Of a stretch of DNA of 64,000 nt, positions 7,088-15,683 are shown in pieces. How positions within the stretch are numbered: the first letter of the stretch is position 1; every line of letters begins with the position of its first letter. The notes beneath the pieces are model-generated. The model saw only the letters and a list, made by a program, of their open reading frames with translations, searched no databases and had not been told where the DNA came from. Made by a program: the position numbers and the translations under genes. Source of the stretch: Clostridia bacterium (GTDB lineage Bacteria > Bacillota > Clostridia > Christensenellales > Aristaeellaceae); contig JAFRBK010000047.1 of NCBI GenBank assembly GCA_017404985.1, positions 1-64,000 on the forward strand, given 5' to 3'.

Positions 7088-7258
7088 GTGATTATCAAGA
7101 AAGGCGAAAAGGTTTACCATGTAGAGGATGCCGGGAAAAGCTGGACGGTAAAGCGCACGTTGGGCGGCGTTGATGTGAAATATACCGTTGATAAAGCCCT
7201 CGCCCCGGATGCCGCCGCGCTTGAGGCTTATATAGCCGCCAATGATGATTTATTCTAA
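7088..7258 (+). CDS. small hypothetical phage protein
   Basis: 56 residues from a GTG start with GGGAGG 8-9 bp upstream. Likely a small beta fold (IIKKGEKVYHVEDAGKSWTVKRT, shown here only as the N-terminal region) and a C-terminal helix ending AANDDLF. 14 bp before the ribbon-helix-helix gene. No family recognised. Confidence 0.65.
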   Translation: MIIKKGEKVYHVEDAGKSWTVKRTLGGVDVKYTVDKALAPDAAALEAYIAANDDLF

Positions 7259-7272
7259 GGGAGGCCGGACGC

Positions 7273-7467
7273 ATGGAAGAAAAGAAAAAACGCAAAACAA
7301 CGACCTCGACCGCCGTAAAAAGCCGGTACAATGAAAAGACCTATGATGTTATTTCCATCCGGGTACCCAAGGAAATGGCGGAGGCTTTCAAGGCCAAATG
7401 CGCCGAGCAGGGAGAAGCACAAGCGCAGATCATCAAGCGGGCAATAGAGGCGTATTTGAGCAAATGA
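7273..7467 (+). CDS. ribbon-helix-helix (Arc/MetJ-type) DNA-binding protein
   Basis: 64 residues. A basic, flexible N-terminus (about 1-22) is followed by a ribbon strand (YDVISIRVPKEMAEAF) and two helices (KAKCAEQGEAQAQIIKRAIEAYLSK), the usual layout of Arc-like repressors that bind as dimers of dimers. RBS GGGAGG lies before the ATG. Located in the operator-controlled unit, so it is probably a second regulator of the element; an antitoxin role is possible, but no toxin-like partner is adjacent. Confidence 0.82.
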   Translation: MEEKKKRKTTTSTAVKSRYNEKTYDVISIRVPKEMAEAFKAKCAEQGEAQAQIIKRAIEAYLSK

Positions 7468-7473
7468 GCATCA

Positions 7474-7491
7474 GGGGCGGGAAACCGCCCC
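7474..7491 (+). other. GC hairpin with GAAA loop, copy 2
   Basis: Same 18 bases as 7018-7035, here between the ribbon-helix-helix gene and the transposase. The following bases are only moderately T-rich (CGCTTTGATTT), so it may give weak termination ahead of the transposase. Confidence 0.6.
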
Positions 7492-7515
7492 GCTTTGATT
7501 TCGGAGGGTTTTATC

Positions 7516-8559
7516 ATGGGCCATTGCTTTAGCCACCTATCAAAAACGGATCGTTATACCATTGAGGCCCTTTTGAGGGCAAAACATACCGCGAAGGAAA
7601 TAGCCGAAATAATCCATGTTCACGTTTCCACAATATACCGGGAAATAAAACGCGCCCGGACGGTATTTCGTAATAGCGATTGGACGGAGGAAGAACGCTA
7701 TAACCCGGATGAAGCCGAGCGCCTTTATCGTGAAAACCTATCCGCAAAAGGGGCGGGGCTTAAAATTGATAAAGATCGCGGCTTTGCGGATTATATAGAA
7801 CATAAAATCATGGATGATAAACTATCCCCGGCGGCGGCGCTGGCCTCCGTAGCCCTTGAGGGAAAGAAATTTCAAACCAAGATTTGCCGCGTCACCCTGT
7901 ACAGCTATATAGATAAAGGCGTTTTCCTCCATCTTACAAACAAAGATTTACCCATAAAGAGAAATAAAAAGCAGAAATACAGGAAGGTTACAACCGTCAA
8001 GAAACCGCCTCGCGGGGAAAGCATAGAGAAACGCCCGCAGGAAATAAACAGCCGGGAAACCTTCGGCCATTGGGAGGGTGATACCGTTTATAGCGGAAAG
8101 AAAACCGCGCCGGATACCCTCTTTGTCTATACTGAGCGTTTGACCCGCAACGAGCTTATTGTAAAGATGCCGGATCGCACCGCCGCGAGTGGCGTTGCCG
8201 CCCTTGATGTAATACAAGCCCGTTTCGGCCCTCTTTTCCCGTTGATTTTCCGCTCTATCACCTTTGATAATGGCGTTGAGTTTTCCGACGTGGAAGGACT
8301 GGAACGCTCCGCCTCCAATGCGGAGGAAAAGCGCACAAAGGTATATTTCTGCCATCCGTATAGCAGTTTTGAGCGGGGCAGTAATGAGAATAATAACCGC
8401 TTTATCCGCCGCCCTTATCCCAAAGGCACGGATTTTTCCGGCCTTACAGATGAAGATATAGCGAATTTAGAAAACTGGATAAACCGTTATCCCCGCGCCT
8501 TATTGGGCTGGAAAAACGCCGAAACGCTCTTTAATGAGTACGTTTCGGCGCTTACCTGA
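7516..8559 (+). CDS. IS30-family DDE transposase
   Basis: 347 residues. N-terminal HTH (about 5-45: LSKTDRYTIEALLRAKHTAK, IHVHVSTIYREIKRA). Catalytic core with GHWEGDTV (first Asp), TFDNGVEF (second Asp) and SFERGSNENNNRFIRRPYPKG (Glu), the IS30-type DDE signature, so it looks active. RBS GGAGG before ATG 7516. It is the last gene before the chromosome, and no clear IS30-type terminal inverted repeats flank it. ICE6013 of Staphylococcus is an integrative element that moves with an IS30-like transposase, so this protein may be the prophage's recombinase and not a separate IS; that is inference. Confidence 0.93.
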   Translation: MGHCFSHLSKTDRYTIEALLRAKHTAKEIAEIIHVHVSTIYREIKRARTVFRNSDWTEEERYNPDEAERLYRENLSAKGAGLKIDKDRGFADYIEHKIMDDKLSPAAALASVALEGKKFQTKICRVTLYSYIDKGVFLHLTNKDLPIKRNKKQKYRKVTTVKKPPRGESIEKRPQEINSRETFGHWEGDTVYSGKKTAPDTLFVYTERLTRNELIVKMPDRTAASGVAALDVIQARFGPLFPLIFRSITFDNGVEFSDVEGLERSASNAEEKRTKVYFCHPYSSFERGSNENNNRFIRRPYPKGTDFSGLTDEDIANLENWINRYPRALLGWKNAETLFNEYVSALT

Positions 8560-8626
8560 GAAAATTTTATAAAATTTCGCATTTACTATTGACATTCAGG
8601 CATTTTGTGGCCTTTTACCGGCTTTT

Positions 8627-9934
8627 TTATGGCAGAAGATGAAGTTTCCGCAGTCCTTTGGGATAATGGTTTTTCATGGTTCCCTGTCCGGCTTTTCCCC
8701 AGCCCAGGTTCATTCCCCGATAGCGTGCCGCCACCCATCCGTTTTGGTTGGATGGAACCGTTTCCCCCGCAATATATTTTGCCGCCAGCTCTGCATCCAG
8801 ATCCTCTGCCTCCGTGTGCGCGGCCCCGCTCAGCGCCAGCGCATGGTCCGGCAGCAGATATTTCTCCCGTTTTTCCGCGATATGCAGCCCGCAACGCAGT
8901 ACTCGAATGCCTGAAAGATCCGGCAGGGCGTCCATCTGAATCAGGCGTGTTCCCCAGGCCCGGATGTTTTCTTCCGGTAAGGTGTCGGAAAACAGCTCGC
9001 GCAGCATCTTTCTTTCTTCCTTCCCCACCGGTGGCAGCGAAGCGCTGCCCAGTTCAGCCGTGCCTGTTCCCCACTTTCGGAATCGGGCTGCAAACTGCCC
9101 CTCGCCCCGAATCCGGTGAGGATAAAAGGTCCTGTATCCCTTCCGGATGGTTTCCCCGCAGAAATCAAACGGTTCAGGCTCAAATTCAGGAAAACGATCC
9201 AGGAACCAGCGTACGTTTCCTTCGTTTTCATCCGGATGAAAAGTGCAGGTGGAATAAACCAGCCTTCCGCCCGGCCGAACGAGTTTTGCCGCCTGTTCCA
9301 GGATTTCCCGCTGCCTTTCGGCGCACCCCCTGGCCTTTTCTGTGCTCCACTCTCCGATCGTTTCGGGATCGCGGCGGAACATGCCTTCTCCCGAACATGG
9401 CGCATCCACAAGTACGCCGTCAAATCCCTCCGGCCATTTCCCCGCCAGGCGTTCCGGGAATTCCTGTGTCACAATGGCATTCCTGATCCCCATCCGTTCA
9501 ATGTTCCGGCTCAGAATCTGGGCCCGCTTCGGAACGATCTCGTTGCAGACCAGCACACCCTTCCCTGTCATGGCCGCACCGACCTGGGTGGATTTTCCTC
9601 CGGGGGCAGCACACAGGTCCAGCAATGTCTCTCCGGGCTGTGCATTAAAAACTGCCGCCGGAATCATGGCGCTCGGTTCCTGCAGATAAAAAGCCCCGGC
9701 TTCATGAAGAATGGTCTTTCCCCATTCCGCTTCCGTGTCAGTATAGAAGCCGTTTGATTCCCAGGGAATCCGTTCCATTTTCGCTCGATCATTCTGCAGC
9801 AAATCCGGTATTTCCGGGCGAAACCGTATTCCTCTCACGGCCGGCAAATCGTATGCCTGCCTGAAAGCGGGCCATTCCTCCCCCAGCTCGTTTCTCATGC
9901 GGTCCATGAACACTTCCGGCGGATAGTTGCTCAT
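8627..9934 (-). CDS. RsmB/NOP-family rRNA cytosine-C5 methyltransferase (RsmF-like)
   Basis: 435 residues. SAM-binding motif LCAAPGGKSTQ, motif IV APCSGEGMFRRD and catalytic-cysteine motif VYSTCTF are intact. The C-terminal region, with GWVAARYRGMNLGWGK near the end, is like the RsmF/YebU RNA-recognition extension. Methylates cytosine in 16S rRNA or tRNA; exact site unknown. The start at 9934 overlaps the upstream NTPase stop as ATGA. Last gene of the cdaA operon; the prophage lies immediately beyond its stop. Confidence 0.92.
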   Translation of the reverse strand: MSNYPPEVFMDRMRNELGEEWPAFRQAYDLPAVRGIRFRPEIPDLLQNDRAKMERIPWESNGFYTDTEAEWGKTILHEAGAFYLQEPSAMIPAAVFNAQPGETLLDLCAAPGGKSTQVGAAMTGKGVLVCNEIVPKRAQILSRNIERMGIRNAIVTQEFPERLAGKWPEGFDGVLVDAPCSGEGMFRRDPETIGEWSTEKARGCAERQREILEQAAKLVRPGGRLVYSTCTFHPDENEGNVRWFLDRFPEFEPEPFDFCGETIRKGYRTFYPHRIRGEGQFAARFRKWGTGTAELGSASLPPVGKEERKMLRELFSDTLPEENIRAWGTRLIQMDALPDLSGIRVLRCGLHIAEKREKYLLPDHALALSGAAHTEAEDLDAELAAKYIAGETVPSNQNGWVAARYRGMNLGWGKAGQGTMKNHYPKGLRKLHLLP

Positions 9935-10623
9935 TCCTCCACCATCCATTCCGGAACCATTTCCCTCCGGATCCTCAGCATAGGTTCCGGCAGGGCGGCT
10001 TCAGCGATCACTTTCTCCGTCCCTGCATGAATCAGTTTTTCTATACCCAGTTTCTCTGCGCACTGCCGTACAGTCTCCGCGCCGTTTATCAGCATCTCGG
10101 GCGTCGTCCGGTCTGCCAGGTTGGTATTGTTGATGATCATATTGATTGGCAGTCTTCCCCTGTTCTGAATCCGCAGTGCCAGATCGATAATGTCCTCCGG
10201 CGTCCCGGTCAGCGGACGCATGCAGTTAACGACCATTGCGATTGTCAACTGATCCTGGTTCGCTGCAAAAGAGGGGAAATATCGTCCGAGGGCAGCCGCT
10301 CCGGTATCGTCTCCCCCAACATCAAAAATCACCCGTTCAGCATCAGATTCAAAAACGCTCTGTATCTCCGCCGGCAGCGCCGGTATATCCACTGTGGTCA
10401 GGGCGAATGTAGGCATCAGTACCCGGATTCCAGCCGCCTGCAGCTCATTCGCTTTTTCCCCGCTTCGGAAATACGGATTCACAATGTCGAGGTCCACCAG
10501 CGTGGTTTTCCCCGTCCCGGAAAAAGCCTTGGCCAGGTGAATGGCTATTTCGGTCTTTCCGCTCCCGTAGTTGCCGATCAGAACAATATACTTTTTGTCA
10601 AAAATCATTTCACTGGTCATCAT
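9931..10623 (-). CDS. P-loop NTPase of the MinD/ParA (SIMIBI) type
   Basis: 230 residues. Walker A GNYGSGKT (about 17-24), DLDIVNPYF (about 44-52), Walker B-like VIFDVGGDD (about 98-106) and a NNTN nucleotide-base motif (about 165-168). No transmembrane part. AGGAG lies 4 bp before the chosen ATG (10623; ATG 10620 also possible). It overlaps its upstream neighbour by 14 bp. Partner unknown; the adjacent membrane protein encoded upstream (10610-11194) is an obvious candidate. Confidence 0.85.
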   Translation of the reverse strand: MMTSEMIFDKKYIVLIGNYGSGKTEIAIHLAKAFSGTGKTTLVDLDIVNPYFRSGEKANELQAAGIRVLMPTFALTTVDIPALPAEIQSVFESDAERVIFDVGGDDTGAAALGRYFPSFAANQDQLTIAMVVNCMRPLTGTPEDIIDLALRIQNRGRLPINMIINNTNLADRTTPEMLINGAETVRQCAEKLGIEKLIHAGTEKVIAEAALPEPMLRIRREMVPEWMVEE

Positions 10624-11194
10624 CGTTCTCCTGTTCCCGCCAGTTCTGGGGAAACACAGGCCGGTAATATGCCTCGTTTGAATTGATCAGACGGTCAACC
10701 TGAGGATACTGTTGCAGTCCGTCATTCATCTCGTTCAGGATCCGGTTGCTCCTTCTGCGTTTTCCGGATTGGACAATCCGTTGCTCGATCTCCTCTGTCT
10801 CAATTCTCCGTTCCTTTTCTTTGGCATATGCCTCATTCCGGTACGACTCCTGTGTCACAACTGTCTCATCTGCATCGAATCCGGGGTCTGCCTGCGGAAA
10901 AGGCTGATTTGCTGCAGGCGGGTCGTATTCATCCTGTGCCTGCGGTTCTTTCCCGTTTCTTCTGCTGAAGAATGAACGCCATACTTTAAAAGGCTTCCAG
11001 CGAACCATATATACGGTAAAATCAATGATCAGTCCGGCTGCACACAGGATAGCCGCCACAATGATCCAGTGGCGACCGATCCATTTCAGAAAGGAGCCGT
11101 TTTGTTCCGACGAAAAAGCATTCCAGATGGAATAGACAACATTCTGGAGCCATCCGATCATAATTGTAAACAGAGAATTCGCAAAGCTGCCCAT
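10610..11194 (-). CDS. hypothetical membrane protein with long cytoplasmic tail
   Basis: 194 residues. Hydrophobic segments at about 5-25 and 43-67, then a charged, probably disordered tail with a helical EKERRIETEEIEQRIV stretch, ending QENDDDQ. Start at 11194 chosen for AAAGGAG 7 bp upstream. Between the cyclic-di-AMP genes and the NTPase in one operon, so it may be a membrane anchor for that NTPase. No family recognised. Confidence 0.7.
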   Translation of the reverse strand: MGSFANSLFTIMIGWLQNVVYSIWNAFSSEQNGSFLKWIGRHWIIVAAILCAAGLIIDFTVYMVRWKPFKVWRSFFSRRNGKEPQAQDEYDPPAANQPFPQADPGFDADETVVTQESYRNEAYAKEKERRIETEEIEQRIVQSGKRRRSNRILNEMNDGLQQYPQVDRLINSNEAYYRPVFPQNWREQENDDDQ

Positions 11195-11206
11195 GAGCAA
11201 ACTCCT

Positions 11207-12271
11207 TTACGATTCTTCGTCCTTGGGGCCGATCTCCACGGTAACGGTTACTGTATCGTTGGAAATAATGGCATCGTCCGAAGGTTTCTGTATTTTCAGC
11301 TGGAAAACGGTTGTTTCACTCAGGTTTTTCAAGTTCAGCGTATTCCCTTCCATGGTCAGCTCGTTCATCTGTTCCAGCACTTCGGACCGGGCTGCTACTG
11401 TGATGTTTTCCGGACTGATCCGGATATCCTTTACCGTATAGTTTTCTGCAACGGTACCTGTTGTATTGATATACTCTGTCACATCAAAGGATTTTGTCGG
11501 CAGGATGTTGAATTCCAGCAGAACAGTATCGATCGTCAAGGATTCAGTTGTCACATCCAGCAGGGAACTGCTTACCACTTCGCCGTTGCGGTTATACAGC
11601 ATGATATCGGCGGATGTAATCATCGTCCCTTCCTTCCATTCAATGGTGTCCCGGTCCAGGATTACTTTGGCCCGGGATATTGCCTGTACCAGGAGTTTAG
11701 GTCCGCTGACGGAAATCAACGCCGGATCGACAGTAATAGAAGACATATACCACCCGGTAGGCACTTCACCGATGGTTGACACGGAAACCGGAATCCGTTG
11801 GCGCATGATGTATTCTTCCACATTAACGGTCACGGAAGAAGGAGTGGTACTCGTGATGCGCCCGTATGTCGCGGAATTCGTGCTGCTGATTTTCAGTTCC
11901 TGGGTGCCGGGTGAGTTGATCCGGCTCAGATCCAGGCGGATATTGTATACGCTCGCATCGGCGTTCTCGTACTGTTTCTGCGGCACAGCAGCAACACAGG
12001 TAACGTTATCCAGCAATTCATCCAGATCGCTTGTCACGATATACCCGTTCCTTTTGGCAGTGTCCGAACCGCTGATGTTGACATTCACATTGTTGAAGGT
12101 CTTGTCCCTGGTCAGGGATTCGTCCTGTGAAATCAACCCTGCCCAAATGAAAACAGAAATCAGCACAGCCAGCAGTTTGAGCCATCCGTTATGGAGAAAT
12201 GCATGCTTCAGGGCTCTGATCAGCGTATTGAAAATTAGCTTTATCCTGTTGGTTGTTTTCTTTTCACTCAT
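11207..12271 (-). CDS. cdaR: YbbR-domain protein CdaR, regulator of CdaA
   Basis: 354 residues. One N-terminal transmembrane helix (about 28-47, GWLKLLAVLISVFIWAGL) followed by an extracytoplasmic part with about four beta-rich YbbR repeats, e.g. VNVNISG, ISSTNSATYGRITSTTPSSV region, VTVTVEIGP at the end. CdaR controls the diadenylate cyclase CdaA in Firmicutes. The start overlaps the cdaA stop by 8 bp, so the two are coupled. The usual third partner, glmM, is absent downstream. Confidence 0.92.
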   Translation of the reverse strand: MSEKKTTNRIKLIFNTLIRALKHAFLHNGWLKLLAVLISVFIWAGLISQDESLTRDKTFNNVNVNISGSDTAKRNGYIVTSDLDELLDNVTCVAAVPQKQYENADASVYNIRLDLSRINSPGTQELKISSTNSATYGRITSTTPSSVTVNVEEYIMRQRIPVSVSTIGEVPTGWYMSSITVDPALISVSGPKLLVQAISRAKVILDRDTIEWKEGTMITSADIMLYNRNGEVVSSSLLDVTTESLTIDTVLLEFNILPTKSFDVTEYINTTGTVAENYTVKDIRISPENITVAARSEVLEQMNELTMEGNTLNLKNLSETTVFQLKIQKPSDDAIISNDTVTVTVEIGPKDEES

Positions 12272-13127
12272 GTACGGCTTCCCCCATTCCTTTTTTCAGA
12301 TTCTGGAGGAAAGCGGTAAGCCTGTTCTTTTTCTCTGTATACAAATCATTGAGGATGTCCTTCAGGCCATCCACGGTCAGCGGCCGATGAAGCACGCCGT
12401 CTCTGGCCATGGAGACAATTCCGGTTTCTTCCGAAACAATCAGAACGGTGGCATCGGTATTTTCGCTGATACCAACAGCCGCACGGTGCCGTGTCCCAAG
12501 CTCGCGGCTGACACCGCTTGCTTCAGCCAGCGGCAGAATGCACGCGGCCGCGACAATCTGGTCGTCCCGGATAATCACCGCTCCGTCATGCAGGGGGGTG
12601 TTCGGCTCAAAGATGTTTTCCAGCAAAGGTGCAGAAATCTCCGCGTTCAGCATGGTGCCTGTTTCAATATAGTCCTGAAGCCCGGTCTTCTGTTCAAATA
12701 CAATCAGGGCGCCGACCCGGCGTTTGCTTAAATCCACTGCTGTCTGAACAATCTCGGAGACGATCCTTTCCCGTTCGTCGTCCACGTTCTTTCTCCCGTT
12801 TTTGCCGAATATGCGGCTGCGCCCCATTTTTTCCAGCGCTTTGCGCAATTCAGGCTGAAAAAGCACAACCAGGACAAGCGCTCCGTTTTTCAACACAGAG
12901 GTAAGCAGCCAGTTCAGGCTGGTAAACCCGAGCAGGCTGCTGAGAAATGATATCATCAGGATCGCGAACAGGCCCTTCAGCAGGGCGCTGCCCCTGGTAT
13001 GCCTTGTTAACAGAAGAAGTTCGTACAGGATGAATGCGACAATCAGGATGTCAATGACGTCAACGATGCCGAGCCGATGGGTCAGGTTCCAGCCCATATT
13101 CTGCAGTGTAATCCAGATATCGTTCAC
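12264..13127 (-). CDS. cdaA: diadenylate cyclase CdaA
   Basis: 287 residues. Makes cyclic di-AMP from two ATP. Three N-terminal membrane helices (about 20-37, 45-66, 69-92), then a DAC domain with catalytic DGA in HDGAVI and RHR in GTRHRAAVG. GTG start at 13127 with GGAGGTG upstream. First gene of a five-gene operon running to the rRNA methyltransferase at 8627. c-di-AMP in Gram-positives controls potassium and osmolyte balance and wall homeostasis. Confidence 0.95.
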   Translation of the reverse strand: MNDIWITLQNMGWNLTHRLGIVDVIDILIVAFILYELLLLTRHTRGSALLKGLFAILMISFLSSLLGFTSLNWLLTSVLKNGALVLVVLFQPELRKALEKMGRSRIFGKNGRKNVDDERERIVSEIVQTAVDLSKRRVGALIVFEQKTGLQDYIETGTMLNAEISAPLLENIFEPNTPLHDGAVIIRDDQIVAAACILPLAEASGVSRELGTRHRAAVGISENTDATVLIVSEETGIVSMARDGVLHRPLTVDGLKDILNDLYTEKKNRLTAFLQNLKKGMGEAVHE

Positions 13128-13236
13128 GGCCCGGCACCTCCTTCTCCCTTTTATTGATTATACACGATGGAGCCGGAAATGGAAAGACGGAAGGAGCCGT
13201 TTTTTGGCAATTTAACTGTTTTCTTTTGGCGGCTGC

Positions 13237-14868
13237 TCAGGTACCGCCGCCCTCGCCGGTTCCCCCGCTTCCGGTTCCGCTGGTGCTGCCGCTGCTGGTT
13301 CCTTCGCTGCCGGTTTCGCTGGTGCTGCCGCTACTGGTCCCTTCGCTGCCGGTTCCGCTGGTGCTGCCACTGCTGGTCCCCTCGCTGCCGGTTCCGCTGG
13401 TGCTGCCGCTGCTGGTCCCTTCGCTGCCGGTTCCGTTGGTGCTGCCGCTGCTGGTCCCCTCGCTGCCGGTTCCGTTGGTGCTGCCGCTGCTGGTCCCCTC
13501 GCTGCCGGTTCCGCTAGTGCTGCCGCTGCTGGTACCTTCGCTGCCGGTTCCGATGGTGCTGCCGCTGCTGGTCCCTTCGCTGCTCCCGGAACCACTTCCG
13601 GAAGCGCTGCCCGAAGAGCCCTCACTGCTACCGGAGCTGGTCCCGGAACTGCCGCTTGTAGCTCCCGCACTGCTTCCCGAACTGCTTCCGCCACTGCCGG
13701 AAGAGCCCTCGCTGCCGCCGGAGCTGCTCCCGGAACTTCCGCTTGAAGCTCCTACACTGCTGCCGGAGCTGCTCCCGGAACTGCTACCTGAAGCGCCTTC
13801 ACTGCTCCCGGAACCGCTTCCGGATGCAGACCCGCTGATATTCACATTGACGGTGATGCTTGTCGCACCGGAATCAGACGTTGACCCGGATCCGGAACCG
13901 GAAGTCCCGGTCGATGCGCCTTCAGTCGGTGTGACGGCCTGATAAATGAATTCCTTCTTGATGTATCCGAAATAATCATTCGCCTTCACAAAGTACCACA
14001 GTTCCCCGCGGGCGATAATGGAAACCGGCGTCCCGACAGGGAATGCTTTAATGATGGTATACTGGGTTCCGGGGCCGGTCCTCATGTTGACAGCTTTCCC
14101 GTTTTGGCTGGTGATGTATGCACCGCCCACAATCGGCGGTATGGGCGAAGGCGTCGGTTCGACAGTCGTCAGGAATTCACTCATCATGTATCCATGGCGT
14201 GTGCCGATCCGGATGTAGCTCCACTGCCCGGCGGTCGCCAGGATCACAGCGCTGGTCCCGACGCTGTAGAAACCGATGCTGGTATACTGCTTGCCGGGGC
14301 CGTAACGCAGGTTTACCCCCCGCCCGTTCCGGCTGGTAACCCATGCGTTGGTTTCCGGCTGGGGCTGGGGTTGGGGCTGCGGCGAAGGCGCAGTATTGGT
14401 GATATATTTTGTCATCATATATCCGGTGTAGCTTCCGATTTTGATTTTGCACCAGTTGACGCCGGGCTCCAGAATGGTGAGCTGCGTTCCGGGGGCATAG
14501 CTGGCCAGAATCGAATATCCTGTGCCGGGGCCGCTGCGCAGCCGTACGTTCAGCCCGTTTGCGCTGGTAACATACCCCGTCGTATAGGTCGGCACGCTTC
14601 CACCGCTGACTTTCAGGTATTTTCCGAGCATGTATCCGGTCAGCCCATCCGGAGCGATCACCTGGTACCAGGAGCCGCTCTGCCCGGTAATTTTCACGAC
14701 CGTCCCGCTGGGATAGCTGGAGAGTATCCCTCCGCTGTAGGAAGGCGCGTTGCGCAAAATCAGCCACCCGCCGAAAACACGTCCGGTCCGCTCAGTCTCG
14801 GCCGTGCTGATGGACCACATGGAAACCAGCACGGCGATGGTCAGGCACAGCGCAATAATCTTCTTCAT
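13237..14868 (-). CDS. secreted protein with four SH3b domains and Ser/Gly/Thr repeat tail
   Basis: 543 residues. Signal peptide (about 1-23). Four bacterial SH3 domains follow (about 30-87, 98-160, 175-240, 250-315), each with an LN/VNxRxGPGxxY-type motif, separated by Pro-rich linkers. SH3b domains bind the cell wall. From about 320 the protein is Gly/Ser/Thr-rich with eight copies of a 13-residue SEGTSSGSTxGTG unit and ends GGTGEGGGT. No catalytic domain and no LPxTG. Likely a wall-bound surface or scaffold protein; the tail is probably disordered and may be glycosylated. Confidence 0.85.
   Translation of the reverse strand: MKKIIALCLTIAVLVSMWSISTAETERTGRVFGGWLILRNAPSYSGGILSSYPSGTVVKITGQSGSWYQVIAPDGLTGYMLGKYLKVSGGSVPTYTTGYVTSANGLNVRLRSGPGTGYSILASYAPGTQLTILEPGVNWCKIKIGSYTGYMMTKYITNTAPSPQPQPQPQPETNAWVTSRNGRGVNLRYGPGKQYTSIGFYSVGTSAVILATAGQWSYIRIGTRHGYMMSEFLTTVEPTPSPIPPIVGGAYITSQNGKAVNMRTGPGTQYTIIKAFPVGTPVSIIARGELWYFVKANDYFGYIKKEFIYQAVTPTEGASTGTSGSGSGSTSDSGATSITVNVNISGSASGSGSGSSEGASGSSSGSSSGSSVGASSGSSGSSSGGSEGSSGSGGSSSGSSAGATSGSSGTSSGSSEGSSGSASGSGSGSSEGTSSGSTIGTGSEGTSSGSTSGTGSEGTSSGSTNGTGSEGTSSGSTNGTGSEGTSSGSTSGTGSEGTSSGSTSGTGSEGTSSGSTSETGSEGTSSGSTSGTGSGGTGEGGGT
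13282..13583 (-). repeat. 39-bp tandem repeat in coding sequence
   Basis: Seven full units starting at 13282, 13321, 13360, 13399, 13438, 13477 and 13516, plus a partial unit from 13555. Units differ by a few bases each (e.g. Ser, Asn or Ile at one position). 39 bp keeps frame, so copy-number change would lengthen or shorten the tail without breaking the gene. Confidence 0.95.
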
Positions 14869-14910
14869 GAAAAAGTCCCTCCGTCTGTCTTTTTTCTCCG
14901 TGTTTGTGCC

Positions 14911-15546
14911 TTATCCCTGCTCAGATTCGCTGGATGTCATCGAATTCAGCATATAGTCAACGTAGGGACCGTAGGTCTCCTCCTGGTCCTCCGGAAACAC
15001 CAGGTATGCATGGTGGATCCAGGTGTCGGTTTCCAGATAGAGGTCCACGGATGTCAGTTTTGTTTCCCGGTCCGTCCTTTTGAGCTTCAGCTGGCTGCTC
15101 TTCTGATTGTATTCAGTCAGGCAGTCTGGTTCGCTTTTTTTCGTCATTTCGGAGATAATCGCCAGGTTTTTCTCTCCGCCGTTGGGGATGCTCTCAATTT
15201 GCAGGGTCGCCTTTCCGTCCGGGCTGACAGCAAACAGCCCGCTTTCGTCCCATTCGAGCACAGACGGGTACAGCATGGAAAAGCCGGCCTTCTCGTTCAG
15301 GTATTCCTTCATGGCGCCGTTGGCGAATGCGTCGGTAATCTCCTCCAGGTTCATGCCGCTCAGGTCGCCCAGTTCATTCATCTCCAGCAGCGACTCAATC
15401 TCGGAATATCCGGCCTCTTCCGTCACCGGAGTGGGTTGCGCCCCCTGCTGCGTCTCCGCCTCCTGCGCAAAGCCTGCCTGCGCAGAAAAAGCCATCATCA
15501 AAGCTGTCGTCCAAGCAGCTGTCCGTTTCATCCCTTTTCTGATCAT
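14911..15546 (-). CDS. secreted hypothetical protein
   Basis: 211 residues from ATG 15546 with AGGAGGAAG upstream. Signal peptide MIRKGMKRTAAWTTALMMAF ending near AQA (about 24). Then an acidic Gln/Glu-rich linker and a globular part (about 85-205) with AGFSMLYPSVLEWDESG and DLYLETDTWIHHAYLVFP, resembling PsbP/DUF-type lipoprotein domains in layout only. No lipobox cysteine. 42 bp upstream of the SH3-repeat gene in the same direction, so possibly co-transcribed. Function not recognised. Confidence 0.72.
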   Translation of the reverse strand: MIRKGMKRTAAWTTALMMAFSAQAGFAQEAETQQGAQPTPVTEEAGYSEIESLLEMNELGDLSGMNLEEITDAFANGAMKEYLNEKAGFSMLYPSVLEWDESGLFAVSPDGKATLQIESIPNGGEKNLAIISEMTKKSEPDCLTEYNQKSSQLKLKRTDRETKLTSVDLYLETDTWIHHAYLVFPEDQEETYGPYVDYMLNSMTSSESEQG

Positions 15547-15683
15547 GTTTCTTCCTCCTTCATCAGGGCATTCAATGATCAAAACGATCGAGCCGTCCGT
15601 TTCCTTCCCGCCCGGCCGAAAAAACAAACCGGACGACAAAAGCCCTCCCGGTAAAGACGGAAGGGCTTTTTATCGCGAAAGCA

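Larger units (their letters stand above)
1..8600. mobile_element. right-hand portion of a prophage (right edge approximate)
   Basis: Tail-fibre-like gene, DGR, small phage genes, endolysin and holin run in one direction, then a terminator, a regulatory and accessory cluster, and an IS30-type transposase. The next gene (stop at 8627 on the minus strand) is chromosomal, so the right junction lies between 8560 and 8626. The left end, structural genes and any integrase are outside the window. No tRNA is seen at the junction. Boundary placed by gene content, not by a visible att repeat. Confidence 0.85.

Noticed and set aside
8560..8626. tRNA or att core at the prophage junction
   Set aside because: No tRNA-like structure and no visible repeat partner inside the window.
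8605..9486. Plus-strand Pro/Arg-rich ORF next to the prophage
   Set aside because: Shadow of the rRNA methyltransferase, which has intact SAM motifs.
13282..13583. CRISPR array
   Set aside because: Units are directly abutting, in frame and without spacers; it is a coding tandem repeat.
13154..13942. Plus-strand ORF of repeated Pro/Val/Leu units
   Set aside because: It is the antisense reading of the Ser/Gly repeat tail of the SH3 protein; the minus-strand frame has a signal peptide and SH3 domains.
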